Shown one piece after another: positions 44,174 through 52,899 of a DNA stretch of 64,000 bases; positions within the stretch are counted from its first letter, which is position 1; every line of letters begins with the position of its first letter. A model generated the notes under the pieces. That model made no database searches, was not told where the DNA came from, and saw nothing but the letters and a program-made list of their open reading frames with translations. This DNA is from Heterorhizobium halophytocola (GTDB taxonomy: Bacteria > Pseudomonadota > Alphaproteobacteria > Rhizobiales > Rhizobiaceae). The DNA lies in NCBI RefSeq assembly GCF_017873095.1, contig NZ_JAGGJU010000002.1, positions 248,001-312,000 on the forward strand, written 5' to 3'. A program made the position numbers and the translations under genes.

Positions 44174-45205
44174 GTGCGGGGAGGAGCAGCCGCGATCGGC
44201 AGGCCGGGGCTTGCCGATGTCTACGAGGCCCGTCGCCGGATTGCCGGCACGGCGGTGAGGACACCGATGGTGCCGTCGCCCTTCATGACGCGCCGCACGG
44301 GCCATGACTTCCTGCTGAAGCTCGAGACGACCCAGCCGATCGGCGCCTTCAAGCTGCGCGGTGCTGCCAATGCCATCCTGCGGCTGCCGCCTGACACAAG
44401 GGGCGTCGTCTGCTGCTCGACCGGCAATCACGGCCGTGGTGTCGCCTATGCCGCCGCCGCTCGGGGTCTGCGCGCGGTCGTCTGCATGTCGGCGCTGGTC
44501 TCGAAGGCCAAGGTCGAGGGTATCAAGGCGCTCGGGGCCGAGGTGCAGATCGTCGGCAGGAGCCAGGACGATGCGCAGGTCGAGAGTTCCAGGCTCTGCC
44601 GGGATGAGGGGCTGGTCGAGATCCCGCCCTTCGATGATTTTCACGTGATTGTCGGGCAGGCGACGATCGCGCTGGAAATGCTGGAAGACCGTCCGGATCT
44701 GACGTGTCTGCTGGTACCGCTTTCGGGCGGCGGGCTTGCTGCCGGCATCGCGCTCGCGGCAAAGGCGATCAAGCCGGATATCCGCCTGATCGGCATCTCC
44801 ATGGACCGGGGTGCGGCGATGGACGCCTCGATCCGGGCCGGTAGGCCGGTCGAGGTCGAGGAGGTGGCAAGTCTCGCCGACTCGCTCGGCGGCGGCATCG
44901 GGCTGGAAAACCGGCTGAGTTTCGCGCTTTGCCGCGATCTACTGGACGAAGTGGTGCTGGTCACCGAGAACGAGATCTACCGGGCGATGCAGGTGCTCTA
45001 TTTCGAAGACCGGATGGTGGCGGAAGGCGCCGGTGTCGTCGGGCTGGCCGCCGTGTTATTCGGCAAGGTGACGCTGCCATCGGGACCGGTCGGGACCGTG
45101 ATCACCGGGCGCAACACGGATATGGCCCAGTTCACGAACGTGATTTCAGGCCGTGACGTCACGCTCGACGGCGTGACGGTCAAGGGAGTGCCCTATGCCG
45201 CATAA
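44174..45205 (+). CDS. eutB: Hydroxyectoine utilization dehydratase
   Basis: 343 aa PLP enzyme of the threonine dehydratase fold. The Schiff-base Lys is in PIGAFKLRGAANAI, the phosphate-binding turn is PLSGGGLAAG and the loop is CSTGNHGRGVAYA. Start: GTG 44174 has GGAGG 9 bases upstream; TTG 44168 overlapping the ehuA stop is the alternative. With EutA and EutC it takes part in converting hydroxyectoine toward ectoine. No eutA gene is seen in the window. Confidence 0.88.
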   Translation: MRGGAAAIGRPGLADVYEARRRIAGTAVRTPMVPSPFMTRRTGHDFLLKLETTQPIGAFKLRGAANAILRLPPDTRGVVCCSTGNHGRGVAYAAAARGLRAVVCMSALVSKAKVEGIKALGAEVQIVGRSQDDAQVESSRLCRDEGLVEIPPFDDFHVIVGQATIALEMLEDRPDLTCLLVPLSGGGLAAGIALAAKAIKPDIRLIGISMDRGAAMDASIRAGRPVEVEEVASLADSLGGGIGLENRLSFALCRDLLDEVVLVTENEIYRAMQVLYFEDRMVAEGAGVVGLAAVLFGKVTLPSGPVGTVITGRNTDMAQFTNVISGRDVTLDGVTVKGVPYAA

Positions 45206-46187
45206 GATCATGATGCTGACGGAGGCGGATCTGCGAAAATCGGTCGGTCTTTCGTCCGAAGTCGTCGATGTTGTCGAACGCGCCTTTGCGGAACTCGCAA
45301 GCGGCAAGGTCGTCATGCCGCCGATCCTGTCGATGGCGATCCCAGAGGCGAATGGCGAGGTCGATGTGAAGACCGCCTATATCCCGGGCTTCGACGGCTT
45401 TGCGATCAAGGTCAGCCCCGGCTTCTTCGACAATCCGAAGCTCGGACTTCCCAGCCTCAACGGGCTGATGATCCTGTTTTCGGCGAAGACCGGACTGGTC
45501 GAGGCGCTGTTTCTCGACAATGGCTATCTGACGGATATCCGCACGGCCGCCGCCGGGGCGGTCGCTGCACGGCATCTGGCACCCAAGGATGTGCGGACCG
45601 CCGGCGTGATGGGCACCGGTGTCCAGGCCCGCCTGCAGATCGAGGCGGCCCATTTGGTGCGGCCGTTCGAGAAGGTTCTTGTCTGGGGTCGCGATGCCGA
45701 TAAGGCCGCCGCCTGCGCGGCCGATATCGCCGCCAAGCTTGGCATTGAGGCATCAGTGGAAAGCGAGCCGGCGCGTCTGGTGGCCGAAAGCCAGCTGGTG
45801 ATCACCACCACGCCGGCGCGCGAACCAGTCCTGAAAGCCGACTGGCTGCATGCCGGATTGCACATCACCGCCATGGGTTCGGACCAGGGCGAGAAGAACG
45901 AGATCGATCCGCGGGCGCTGGCCGAGGCGGACGCCTATATCTGCGATCGCGTCAGCCAGTGTGAAAAACTCGGCGAGCTGCGAAGTGCCATCGCTCAGGG
46001 TCTCTGGGATCGCGACATGCCGGCGGAACTCGGCGCGGTCATCGCCGGGCACGCGGTCGGCCGGAGGAGCGAGAGCGATGTGACGATCTGCGACCTCACC
46101 GGTACCGGCGTCCAGGACACCGCAATCGCCACCTTCGCCCGCCGGACCTCTGCAACGGTCGGCGTCGGCACGGTCATGGAGGCGTAA
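45195..46187 (+). CDS. eutC: Ornithine cyclodeaminase-family protein of hydroxyectoine catabolism
   Basis: 330 aa. The Rossmann motif is GVMGTGVQARLQIEA. The substrate domain has ILSMAIPEANGEVDVKTAYI and LTDIRTAAAGAVAARHLA. It overlaps the end of eutB by 11 bases and has GGGAG upstream. It is clearly a different branch from the cyclodeaminase-like protein at 52900, which lacks this dinucleotide motif. Confidence 0.89.
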   Translation: MPHKIMMLTEADLRKSVGLSSEVVDVVERAFAELASGKVVMPPILSMAIPEANGEVDVKTAYIPGFDGFAIKVSPGFFDNPKLGLPSLNGLMILFSAKTGLVEALFLDNGYLTDIRTAAAGAVAARHLAPKDVRTAGVMGTGVQARLQIEAAHLVRPFEKVLVWGRDADKAAACAADIAAKLGIEASVESEPARLVAESQLVITTTPAREPVLKADWLHAGLHITAMGSDQGEKNEIDPRALAEADAYICDRVSQCEKLGELRSAIAQGLWDRDMPAELGAVIAGHAVGRRSESDVTICDLTGTGVQDTAIATFARRTSATVGVGTVMEA

Positions 46188-46225
46188 GATGATGTCTTCG
46201 CCGAGCAGGGTGTGAGGGCTGAACC

Positions 46226-46705
46226 ATGCTCAGCCTCGACAGCCGGGATATCGAGATCCTGAAGATCCTCTCCTCGGAGGCGCGGATCTCCAAGGTCGAC
46301 CTGGCGGCCCGCATCAACCTCAGTCCGAGCCCCTGCTGGGAGCGGCTGAAACGGCTGGAAAAGGCCGGTGTCATCGTCAGCTACCGCGCCCAGGTGTCGC
46401 TGCGCTCGGTGCTGCCGCATGTCACCTTCTTCGTCACCATCGAGCTCGAACGCCACCGGATGGAAAGCTTCCAGACCTTCGAACGCGCAGTGAAGGCAAG
46501 CGACGAGATCACCGGCTGCTGGGCGCTCGGCGGTGGTTTCGACTACCTGCTGCAGATCGTCACCCGCGACGTCGACAGCTATCAGCGGCTGATCGACGGC
46601 CTGCTGGAGCAGAAGCTCGGTCTGACCCGCTACTACACCTACATCGTCACCAAGCCGGTGAAGGAGACGGGGATCCTGCCCTTCGATGCGCTGATGGGCG
46701 GCTGA
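46226..46705 (+). CDS. doeX: Lrp/AsnC-family regulator of ectoine degradation
   Basis: 159 aa. The N-terminal HTH (ILSSEARISKVDLAARINLS) precedes SPCWERLKRLEKAGV; the C-terminal RAM domain contains GCWALGGGFDYLLQIV. AsnC-type DoeX proteins are standard members of doe/eut clusters and sense pathway intermediates. It is placed between eutC and the aldehyde dehydrogenase gene. Confidence 0.87.
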   Translation: MLSLDSRDIEILKILSSEARISKVDLAARINLSPSPCWERLKRLEKAGVIVSYRAQVSLRSVLPHVTFFVTIELERHRMESFQTFERAVKASDEITGCWALGGGFDYLLQIVTRDVDSYQRLIDGLLEQKLGLTRYYTYIVTKPVKETGILPFDALMGG

Positions 46706-46833
46706 CAGACGAAACCGCAAGCACGCCGTCAAACCAAAGAGGAAACCGCTGCCGTTCGGTCCGACAAAAGACCAACCGGCTTTGCTTCCCCGGCAGAATG
46801 GCAACCGGGTTCAATACAGATCGCAGGTGCGCC

Positions 46834-48318
46834 ATGCCAATGCCCGCTGAAGCTCCGAAATCGTCTCTTTCAGGCCTTGCCGATCCGCGGCTGATCCGCC
46901 AGTTCGCCTATGTCGGCGGGCGCTGGATTTCATCTGCCGACAATTCCACCTTCGCCGTCCACGATCCGGCAACCGGCGATTGGCTCGGCGACGTCGCCCG
47001 TTTATCCGCGCTGGAGAGCCATCGGGCCGTCGATGCCGCAGAAGGTGCCTTTGCCGATTGGGCCGGCTGCCTGCCGCAGGAGCGCAGCCGTATTCTCAGA
47101 CGCTGGTTCGACCTGATGATCGAGAACCGCGAGGATCTGGCCCACATGATGGTGCTCGAACAGGGCAAGCCGATATCCGAGGCGCGCGGCGAGATCGACT
47201 ACGCCGCAGCCTTCGTTGAATATTACGCCGAAGAGGCCAAGCGACCGAATATTGGCAGCGTCACCTCGCATCTGGCCGATGCCGAGATGGAGACCTGGCT
47301 GGAGCCGGTCGGGGTGGCGGCCTTGATCACGCCGTGGAATTTTCCCTCTGCCATGCTGACCCGCAAGGCGGCCGCGGCCCTTGCCGCCGGCTGCACCGTG
47401 GTTGCCCATCCAAGCCATGAGACACCCTATTCGGCACTGGCCCTTGCCGAGCTTGCCGAACGGGCCGGCTTTCCGGCCGGTGTGTTCAACCTGGTCACCG
47501 GAGATGCCGCCACCGTCGTCGAGCCCTGGCTGACCGATCCGCGGGTCCGGGCGCTGTCGTTTACCGGGTCCACCGAGATCGGCAGGCATCTCTACCGCCG
47601 GTCGGCCGACACGGTGAAGCGGCTGGTGCTGGAGCTTGGCGGCCACGCTCCCTTCCTGCTGTTTGCCGATGCCGATCTAGACCGGGCGGTGGACGAGGCG
47701 ATAAAGGCGAAGTTTGCCACCTCCGGCCAGGATTGCCTCGGCGCCAACCGCTTCCTGGTGGAGCGTCGCGCCTATGACCGGTTTTGCCAGGCCTTCGCCG
47801 ACCGGACCCAAAAGTTGACAGTTGGCAACGGCTTCGACGACCCGGATATCGGCCCGCTGATGAACGAAAAGGCGGTCGCCAAGCAGGAGGAGCATGTCGC
47901 GGATGCACTGGCGCGCGGAGCAAGACTGCTTTGCGGCGGAAGGCGCCATGCTGCCGGGCCACTTTTCTTCGAGCCGACCGTGCTTGCGGATGTGCCGGCC
48001 GACGCGCTGGTCATGCGCGAGGAGACGTTCGGCCCGGTCGCGGCAATCGCGGCCTTCGACACCGAGGCGGAGGCGATCGCGCGGGCCAACGACAGCGAAT
48101 ACGGGCTGGTGGCCTATCTCCACACCAGCGATCCGCGCCGCATCTACCGCGCAAGCCGGGCCCTGCAGTTCGGCATGGTGGCGGTCAACCGGACCAAGGT
48201 CACCGGCGCGCCCATTCCCTTCGGCGGAATGAAGCAATCCGGCATCGGCCGGGAAGGGGCCCTGCAGGGCATGCAGGCCTTCATGGACATCAAATACATA
48301 TGCCGCGACTGGGCATGA
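46834..48318 (+). CDS. NAD(P)-dependent semialdehyde dehydrogenase, DoeC-like
   Basis: 494 aa aldehyde dehydrogenase. The NAD site is TPWNFPSAMLTRKAAAAL, with FTGSTEIGRHL, the general base Glu in LELGGHAPF and the nucleophile Cys in SGQDCLGANRF. It resembles succinate-semialdehyde dehydrogenases; in ectoine loci this position oxidises aspartate semialdehyde (DoeC) to aspartate. ATG 46834 is chosen from alignment to the family N-terminus; its ribosome site is weak. Confidence 0.87.
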   Translation: MPMPAEAPKSSLSGLADPRLIRQFAYVGGRWISSADNSTFAVHDPATGDWLGDVARLSALESHRAVDAAEGAFADWAGCLPQERSRILRRWFDLMIENREDLAHMMVLEQGKPISEARGEIDYAAAFVEYYAEEAKRPNIGSVTSHLADAEMETWLEPVGVAALITPWNFPSAMLTRKAAAALAAGCTVVAHPSHETPYSALALAELAERAGFPAGVFNLVTGDAATVVEPWLTDPRVRALSFTGSTEIGRHLYRRSADTVKRLVLELGGHAPFLLFADADLDRAVDEAIKAKFATSGQDCLGANRFLVERRAYDRFCQAFADRTQKLTVGNGFDDPDIGPLMNEKAVAKQEEHVADALARGARLLCGGRRHAAGPLFFEPTVLADVPADALVMREETFGPVAAIAAFDTEAEAIARANDSEYGLVAYLHTSDPRRIYRASRALQFGMVAVNRTKVTGAPIPFGGMKQSGIGREGALQGMQAFMDIKYICRDWA

Positions 48319-48341
48319 ACTAAAAGCGAAAGGACCAGACA

Positions 48342-49712
48342 ATGCTGACCAATGACCAACTCGGGCAATGGGACCGCGAGACCTTTTTCCACCCCTCGAC
48401 GCATCTTGCCCAGCATGCGCGCGGCGAAACCCCGACGCGGGTGATCACGGGCGGCTCGGGCGTGCATATCGAGGACCGCGACGGCAGCCGGCTGCTCGAT
48501 GCCTTTGCCGGGCTCTACTGCGTCAATGTCGGCTATGGCCGTCCGGAAATTGCCGAGGCGATCGCGGCGCAGGCCAAGGAGCTTGCCTATTACCACGCCT
48601 ATGTCGGCCATGGCACCGAGGCCTCGATCACGCTGGCGAAGATGATCCTCGACCGTGCCCCGAAGAACATGTCGAAAGTCTATTTCGGCCTTGGCGGCTC
48701 GGATGCCAACGAGACCAACATCAAGCTCGTCTGGTACTACAACAACATTCTCGGACGGCCGGAAAAAAAGAAGATCATCTCGCGCTGGCGCGGCTATCAC
48801 GGGTCTGGTCTGATGACCGGATCGCTGACGGGGCTTGAACTGTTCCACAAGAAGTTCGACCTGCCGCTGTCCCAGGTGATCCATACCGACGCGCCCTATT
48901 ATTTCCGTCGTCCGGATGCGGCGATGAGCGAGGAACAGTTCTCCACCCACCTGGCGGCCGAACTGGAAAAGCTGATCGAGACGGAAGGCGCCGATACGAT
49001 CGCTGCCTTCATCGGCGAGCCGGTGCTCGGAACCGGCGGGATCGTGCCGCCGCCTGCAGGCTACTGGGAGAAGATCCAGGCCGTGCTGAAGAAGCACGAC
49101 ATCCTGCTGATCGCCGACGAGGTGGTGACCGGCTTCGGGCGCCTCGGCACCATGTTCGGATCGGATCACTACGGCATCGAGGCGGATATCATCACCATCG
49201 CCAAGGGCCTCACTTCGGCCTATGCGCCGCTTTCCGGCTCGATCGTCTCCGACAAGGTTTGGAAGGTGCTTGAAAAGGGGACAGACGAGAACGGTGCCAT
49301 CGGCCATGGCTGGACCTATTCGGCGCACCCTATCGGGGCGGCCGCCGGCGTTGCCAATCTGAAGCTGATCGACAGCCTCGGCCTCGTCGACAATGCCGGC
49401 AAGACGGGCGCCTATTTCGTCAAGGCGATGCAGGATGCGCTGGGCAACCATGCCCATGTCGGCGAGATCCGCGGTGAAGGCATGCTCTGCGCCGTCGAAT
49501 TCGTCGAGGACAAGGCTGACCGCCGCTTCTTCGATGCTGGCCGGAAGATCGGTCCGCAGGTGGCGGCAGCATTGCTGAAGCAGGGGGTCATCGGCCGGGC
49601 CATGCCGCAGGGCGATATCCTCGGCTTCGCACCCCCGCTTTGCCTCACGCAGGCAGAGGCCGATACGGTGGTCGCGGCCGCAAAGAAGGCCGTGAGCGAA
49701 GTGCTGGGCTGA
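48342..49712 (+). CDS. doeD: Class III aminotransferase, diaminobutyrate:pyruvate/2-oxoglutarate type
   Basis: 456 aa PLP enzyme. It has the glycine-rich GLGGSDANETNIKLVWYY, the Asp of IADEVVTGFGR and the Schiff-base Lys in TIAKGLTSAYAPLS. The locus predicts conversion of 2,4-diaminobutyrate to aspartate semialdehyde, feeding the dehydrogenase just upstream. It is the last gene of the operon and is followed by a strong terminator. Confidence 0.88.
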   Translation: MLTNDQLGQWDRETFFHPSTHLAQHARGETPTRVITGGSGVHIEDRDGSRLLDAFAGLYCVNVGYGRPEIAEAIAAQAKELAYYHAYVGHGTEASITLAKMILDRAPKNMSKVYFGLGGSDANETNIKLVWYYNNILGRPEKKKIISRWRGYHGSGLMTGSLTGLELFHKKFDLPLSQVIHTDAPYYFRRPDAAMSEEQFSTHLAAELEKLIETEGADTIAAFIGEPVLGTGGIVPPPAGYWEKIQAVLKKHDILLIADEVVTGFGRLGTMFGSDHYGIEADIITIAKGLTSAYAPLSGSIVSDKVWKVLEKGTDENGAIGHGWTYSAHPIGAAAGVANLKLIDSLGLVDNAGKTGAYFVKAMQDALGNHAHVGEIRGEGMLCAVEFVEDKADRRFFDAGRKIGPQVAAALLKQGVIGRAMPQGDILGFAPPLCLTQAEADTVVAAAKKAVSEVLG

Positions 49713-49716
49713 ATCG

Positions 49717-49752
49717 AAAGGGGGCGGTGGGCTTGCGCCTGCCGCCCCCTTT
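49717..49752 (+). terminator. Rho-independent-like terminator after doeD
   Basis: AAAGGGGGCGG (49717-49727) is the exact complement of CCGCCCCCTTT (49742-49752), an 11-bp stem starting 5 bases after the doeD stop. The flanking A and T runs make it usable from both strands, for the convergent ABC operon as well. Confidence 0.8.
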
Positions 49753-49794
49753 ATCCAAGTGACCGGTGGCCACTCCGCGATCCTGTCGTCGCCG

Positions 49795-50733
49795 TCAGGC
49801 GTGGGCGGCGAGAACCGCCTCGCGGGAGAGATAGCCGACGGGCATGCCCGCGTCATCCTTTACGCCGACGCCCGGCAGATTGTCGGCCAGCATCAGCGCC
49901 AGCGCATCATGCAGGCTGGCGGCCTGGCCGATCGACGGCCCGGATATCTCGCCGCCTGCCGCGCCCATGGCGCTCAAGACCGGGATCAGGCTCAGCCGCT
50001 TGATCGCCCGGTCGGGACCGAGGAAGCTCTCGACGAAATCATCGACCGGATGCGCAAGGATCGCTTCCGGCGTATCGTATTGCAGCAGTTTTCCGTCGCG
50101 CATGATGGCGATCCGGTCGCCCATCTTGATCGCCTCATCGAGATCGTGGGTGACGATGACGACGGTCTTCGACACCTTCTTCAGGATCTGGCGGAATTCA
50201 TCCTGCAGCTTGACGCGGGTGATCGGGTCGATGGCGCCGAAGGGTTCGTCCATCAGCATGATCTCGGGGTCGGCGGCGAGCGCCCGGGCAAAGCCGACGC
50301 GCTGGCGCTGGCCACCGGAAAGCTCATGCGGAAAGCGCTTGCGCATCACTGACGGATCGAGGCTGACGAGCTCGAGCAGCTCGTCGATCCGCCGGTCGGT
50401 CCTGGCCTTCTCCCAGCCAAGCAGCCTCGGCACAGTCGCGACATTGCGCTCGATGGTCATGTGCGGGAAGAGGCCGACCTGCTGGATGACATAGCCGATG
50501 CGGCGGCGCAGAGTGCGTACATCGACCTTGGACACATCCTCGCCGTCGACGAGCACGCGACCGCCGGTCGGCGTTTCAAGCCGGTTGATCATCCGCATGG
50601 TCGTCGTCTTGCCGCAGCCGGATGGGCCGATCATGGTGACCGTCGTGCCCGTTTCGATGGTCAGGTCAAGCGCATCGACCGCATGGCGATCGCTGCCGGG
50701 ATAGGTCTTGGTGACGTGATCGAGGGTAATCAT
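49795..50733 (-). CDS. Betaine-type ABC transporter ATPase (ProV/OpuCA family)
   Basis: 312 aa. Walker A is GPSGCGKTT, the signature is LSGGQRQRVGFARAL, Walker B is IMLMDEPFGAID and the switch His is in VIVTHDLDEA. After the ATPase core a tail of about 80 residues looks like one CBS-type module, typical of quaternary-amine importers. ATG 50733 has GGAG 9 bases upstream; TTG 50739 is an alternative. It is the last gene of an eight-gene operon. Confidence 0.9.
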   Translation of the reverse strand: MITLDHVTKTYPGSDRHAVDALDLTIETGTTVTMIGPSGCGKTTTMRMINRLETPTGGRVLVDGEDVSKVDVRTLRRRIGYVIQQVGLFPHMTIERNVATVPRLLGWEKARTDRRIDELLELVSLDPSVMRKRFPHELSGGQRQRVGFARALAADPEIMLMDEPFGAIDPITRVKLQDEFRQILKKVSKTVVIVTHDLDEAIKMGDRIAIMRDGKLLQYDTPEAILAHPVDDFVESFLGPDRAIKRLSLIPVLSAMGAAGGEISGPSIGQAASLHDALALMLADNLPGVGVKDDAGMPVGYLSREAVLAAHA

Positions 50734-50764
50734 CTGCAATTTCTCCAGTCGGTCATCGCCAGGG

Positions 50765-51403
50765 TCAGCGTCTAAGGGTCAGCGTGCGCTCCAGCCAGCC
50801 GAAGAAGACTTCGGCGAAGATGGCGAGAAGCGCGATCGGCAGGGCGCCGACGATCAGGCGGGGCATGTTCATGATGGCGATGCCGGCATTGATGAAGTCG
50901 CCGAGGCCACCGCCGCCGATGAAGGAGGCGAGCGCGGCGCCGCCGATCACCTGGATGGCGCTGGTGCGGATGCCGGCAATCATCGAGGGCACGGCCAGCG
51001 GAAACTCGATCTGCCAGAGGATCTCGCGCTTGCCCATGCCCATGCCGCGGGCGGCATCGAGAAGAGCGGGGTCGATCTCGCGGATGCCGACGATGGTGTT
51101 GAGCAGGAGCGGCGGAATGGCAAGCACGATCAGCGCCAGCACCGAGGGCCAGAGACCGATGCCGAGCAGCGGCATGGCGGCGGCCAAGATGGCAAGGCTC
51201 GGGATCGAGCGCAGCGAGCCTGCGATATTGACCGAGACGAAGGCAGCACCGGGCCTGCGCGCCACCGCAAAGCCGAGCGGAATGGCGATCACTAGCGCGA
51301 TGCCGAGCGAGATGGCGCACATCAGCATATGCTGGTTGAAGGCGGTGAAGAAACTGCCGGGATTGTCGATGATCCATCTGATCGCCTCGAGGAGAATGGT
51401 CAT
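50765..51403 (-). CDS. Betaine-type ABC transporter permease (ProW/OpuCB family)
   Basis: 212 aa with five or six transmembrane helices. It has the characteristic RSIPSLAILAAAMPLLGIG and the EAA-loop region LLDAARGMGMGKREILWQIE. Its ATG overlaps the stop of the preceding permease by 4 bases. It pairs with the permease at 51400. Confidence 0.91.
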   Translation of the reverse strand: MTILLEAIRWIIDNPGSFFTAFNQHMLMCAISLGIALVIAIPLGFAVARRPGAAFVSVNIAGSLRSIPSLAILAAAMPLLGIGLWPSVLALIVLAIPPLLLNTIVGIREIDPALLDAARGMGMGKREILWQIEFPLAVPSMIAGIRTSAIQVIGGAALASFIGGGGLGDFINAGIAIMNMPRLIVGALPIALLAIFAEVFFGWLERTLTLRR

Positions 51404-52032
51404 GCGGCAATCCTCCCGCTGCGGCGCCGCAGATAGGTCTCGAACGACGACAGCAAATAGTCGGTCGAAAGTGCAAGCGCCGCGGTCATCAGACCGCCGG
51501 CGATGATCTTTTCGGGGAACCGCTGGTCGATGCCCTGGAAGATGATCATGCCGAGGCCGCCGGCATTGATATAGGCGGCGACTGTCGCAATGCCGATCAC
51601 GGTGACCATGGCGATGCGCACGCCGCCGACGATGAAGGGAAGCGCGAGCGGCAGCTCCACCTCCCAGATCCGCCTGACCGTGCCATATCCCATGCCCTTG
51701 GCCGCATCGAGCACGTCACTCGGGATCGACTGGAAGCCGAGCGAGATATTGCGGATCAGGATCATCAGCGAATAAAGCGTCAGGCCGGTGATCGCCGGGG
51801 CCGCGCCGATACCCATCAGCGGGATGAACAGGGCAAAGAGCGCAAGGCTTGGAATGGCAAACAGCATGCCGGCAACGATGACGATGGTGTTGTAGGTCTT
51901 GTGGTGCCGGGCCGTCGCGATCGCCACGACGAGCGAAATGACGAGCGCAATGCCGACCGAGGAAAACACCAGATAGAGATGTTCGACCAGCGCCTGCAAA
52001 AGCGTATCGATATGCTTGGGGACCCACTTCAT
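51400..52032 (-). CDS. Betaine-type ABC transporter permease (ProW/OpuCB family)
   Basis: 210 aa, paralogous to the next gene: FAIPSLALFALFIPLMGIG and the loop VLDAAKGMGYGTVRRIWEVE. Two separate permeases, one ATPase and a free binding protein match the OpuC/OsmU layout rather than the OpuA fusion type. Confidence 0.91.
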   Translation of the reverse strand: MKWVPKHIDTLLQALVEHLYLVFSSVGIALVISLVVAIATARHHKTYNTIVIVAGMLFAIPSLALFALFIPLMGIGAAPAITGLTLYSLMILIRNISLGFQSIPSDVLDAAKGMGYGTVRRIWEVELPLALPFIVGGVRIAMVTVIGIATVAAYINAGGLGMIIFQGIDQRFPEKIIAGGLMTAALALSTDYLLSSFETYLRRRSGRIAA

Positions 52033-52075
52033 GAGATGCCTCGATCAGGGGAATGGGATGTGTGTGGGCGGAGGG

Positions 52076-52894
52076 CTACCATGGTCCCCCCAAGGCGAGA
52101 TCGGCGGCCCGGGCGCGGTCCGGCAGGGTGTCGTAGGCGGCAAGGTCCGGCACCGCGAAGCCCGTCAGGCCGAGCGGCTGAAGGACGCTTCGGCCGGCAT
52201 CGCCGTCACCGGCATTGGTAAGAGCGCTGCGCAGGGCAATGACCGCCTCCTTTGCCGTTGCGCGCGCCGCAATCAGCAGGGGGAAGGGCGCGGCGGGCGT
52301 CGTCGCCACGATCCTGACCGTAGCCAACGCTTCCGGTTCGTGCAGGGCAAGCAACTGCCAGGCATAGGCGTCGATCGCGCCGACCTCGACACGACCGGAG
52401 GTGACGGCATCGAGAATACCGCGCGGATTGAGGAGCGGCCCGACGGCGCCGGGCGGGTTTGCCGTAGCGCCGAGTTCGACGAGCAGGCCGCGCGGCGCAT
52501 TGTAGCCCGATTGCGAATCCCGCACCGTCCAGCCCCAACGGGCCTTCGGCAGATCGTTAGGGCCCAGGGGTGAGCCGAGCGCGGCGATAACATGGCTTGC
52601 ATAGACCGGCTTGCCATTCGCCCATTCGGCCGCTGGGACCGGGGCGGCGAGCGCAACCGGTCGCGCCTCCGGCTCCACCATCGAGTACGGATAACCGCAC
52701 ATGAAGGCGGCGCCGAGATCCGGTCGCTCCCAGAGTTCCGACAGCGGCGCAGGCGGTGCATGCGCGATGATATCGAGCGCGACGCCGGCCTCGCGCGCCA
52801 GCCAGCCGAAGAAGCGATCCCAATGTCCCTTGATGCGGGGACTGAGATTGTACATCCGCGAGCAGGCGATCAATGGCGGGCGAGGCTCGGTCAT
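52076..52894 (-). CDS. PhnD-like periplasmic-binding fold protein without signal peptide
   Basis: 272 aa. It begins MTEPRPPLIACSRMYNLSPR and contains LGAAFMCGYPYSMVEPEA, SQSGYNAPRGLLVEL and VEVGAIDAYAWQLLA, the pattern of the phosphate/phosphonate-binding PhnD-like family. No signal peptide is present from this start, and only 5 bases separate it from the upstream stop, so an exported form is unlikely. It may be a cytoplasmic ligand-binding or enzyme variant. Its presence inside an ABC operon that already has a binding protein (54031) is odd. The function is unknown. Confidence 0.72.
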   Translation of the reverse strand: MTEPRPPLIACSRMYNLSPRIKGHWDRFFGWLAREAGVALDIIAHAPPAPLSELWERPDLGAAFMCGYPYSMVEPEARPVALAAPVPAAEWANGKPVYASHVIAALGSPLGPNDLPKARWGWTVRDSQSGYNAPRGLLVELGATANPPGAVGPLLNPRGILDAVTSGRVEVGAIDAYAWQLLALHEPEALATVRIVATTPAAPFPLLIAARATAKEAVIALRSALTNAGDGDAGRSVLQPLGLTGFAVPDLAAYDTLPDRARAADLALGGPW

Positions 52895-52899
52895 CGGGA

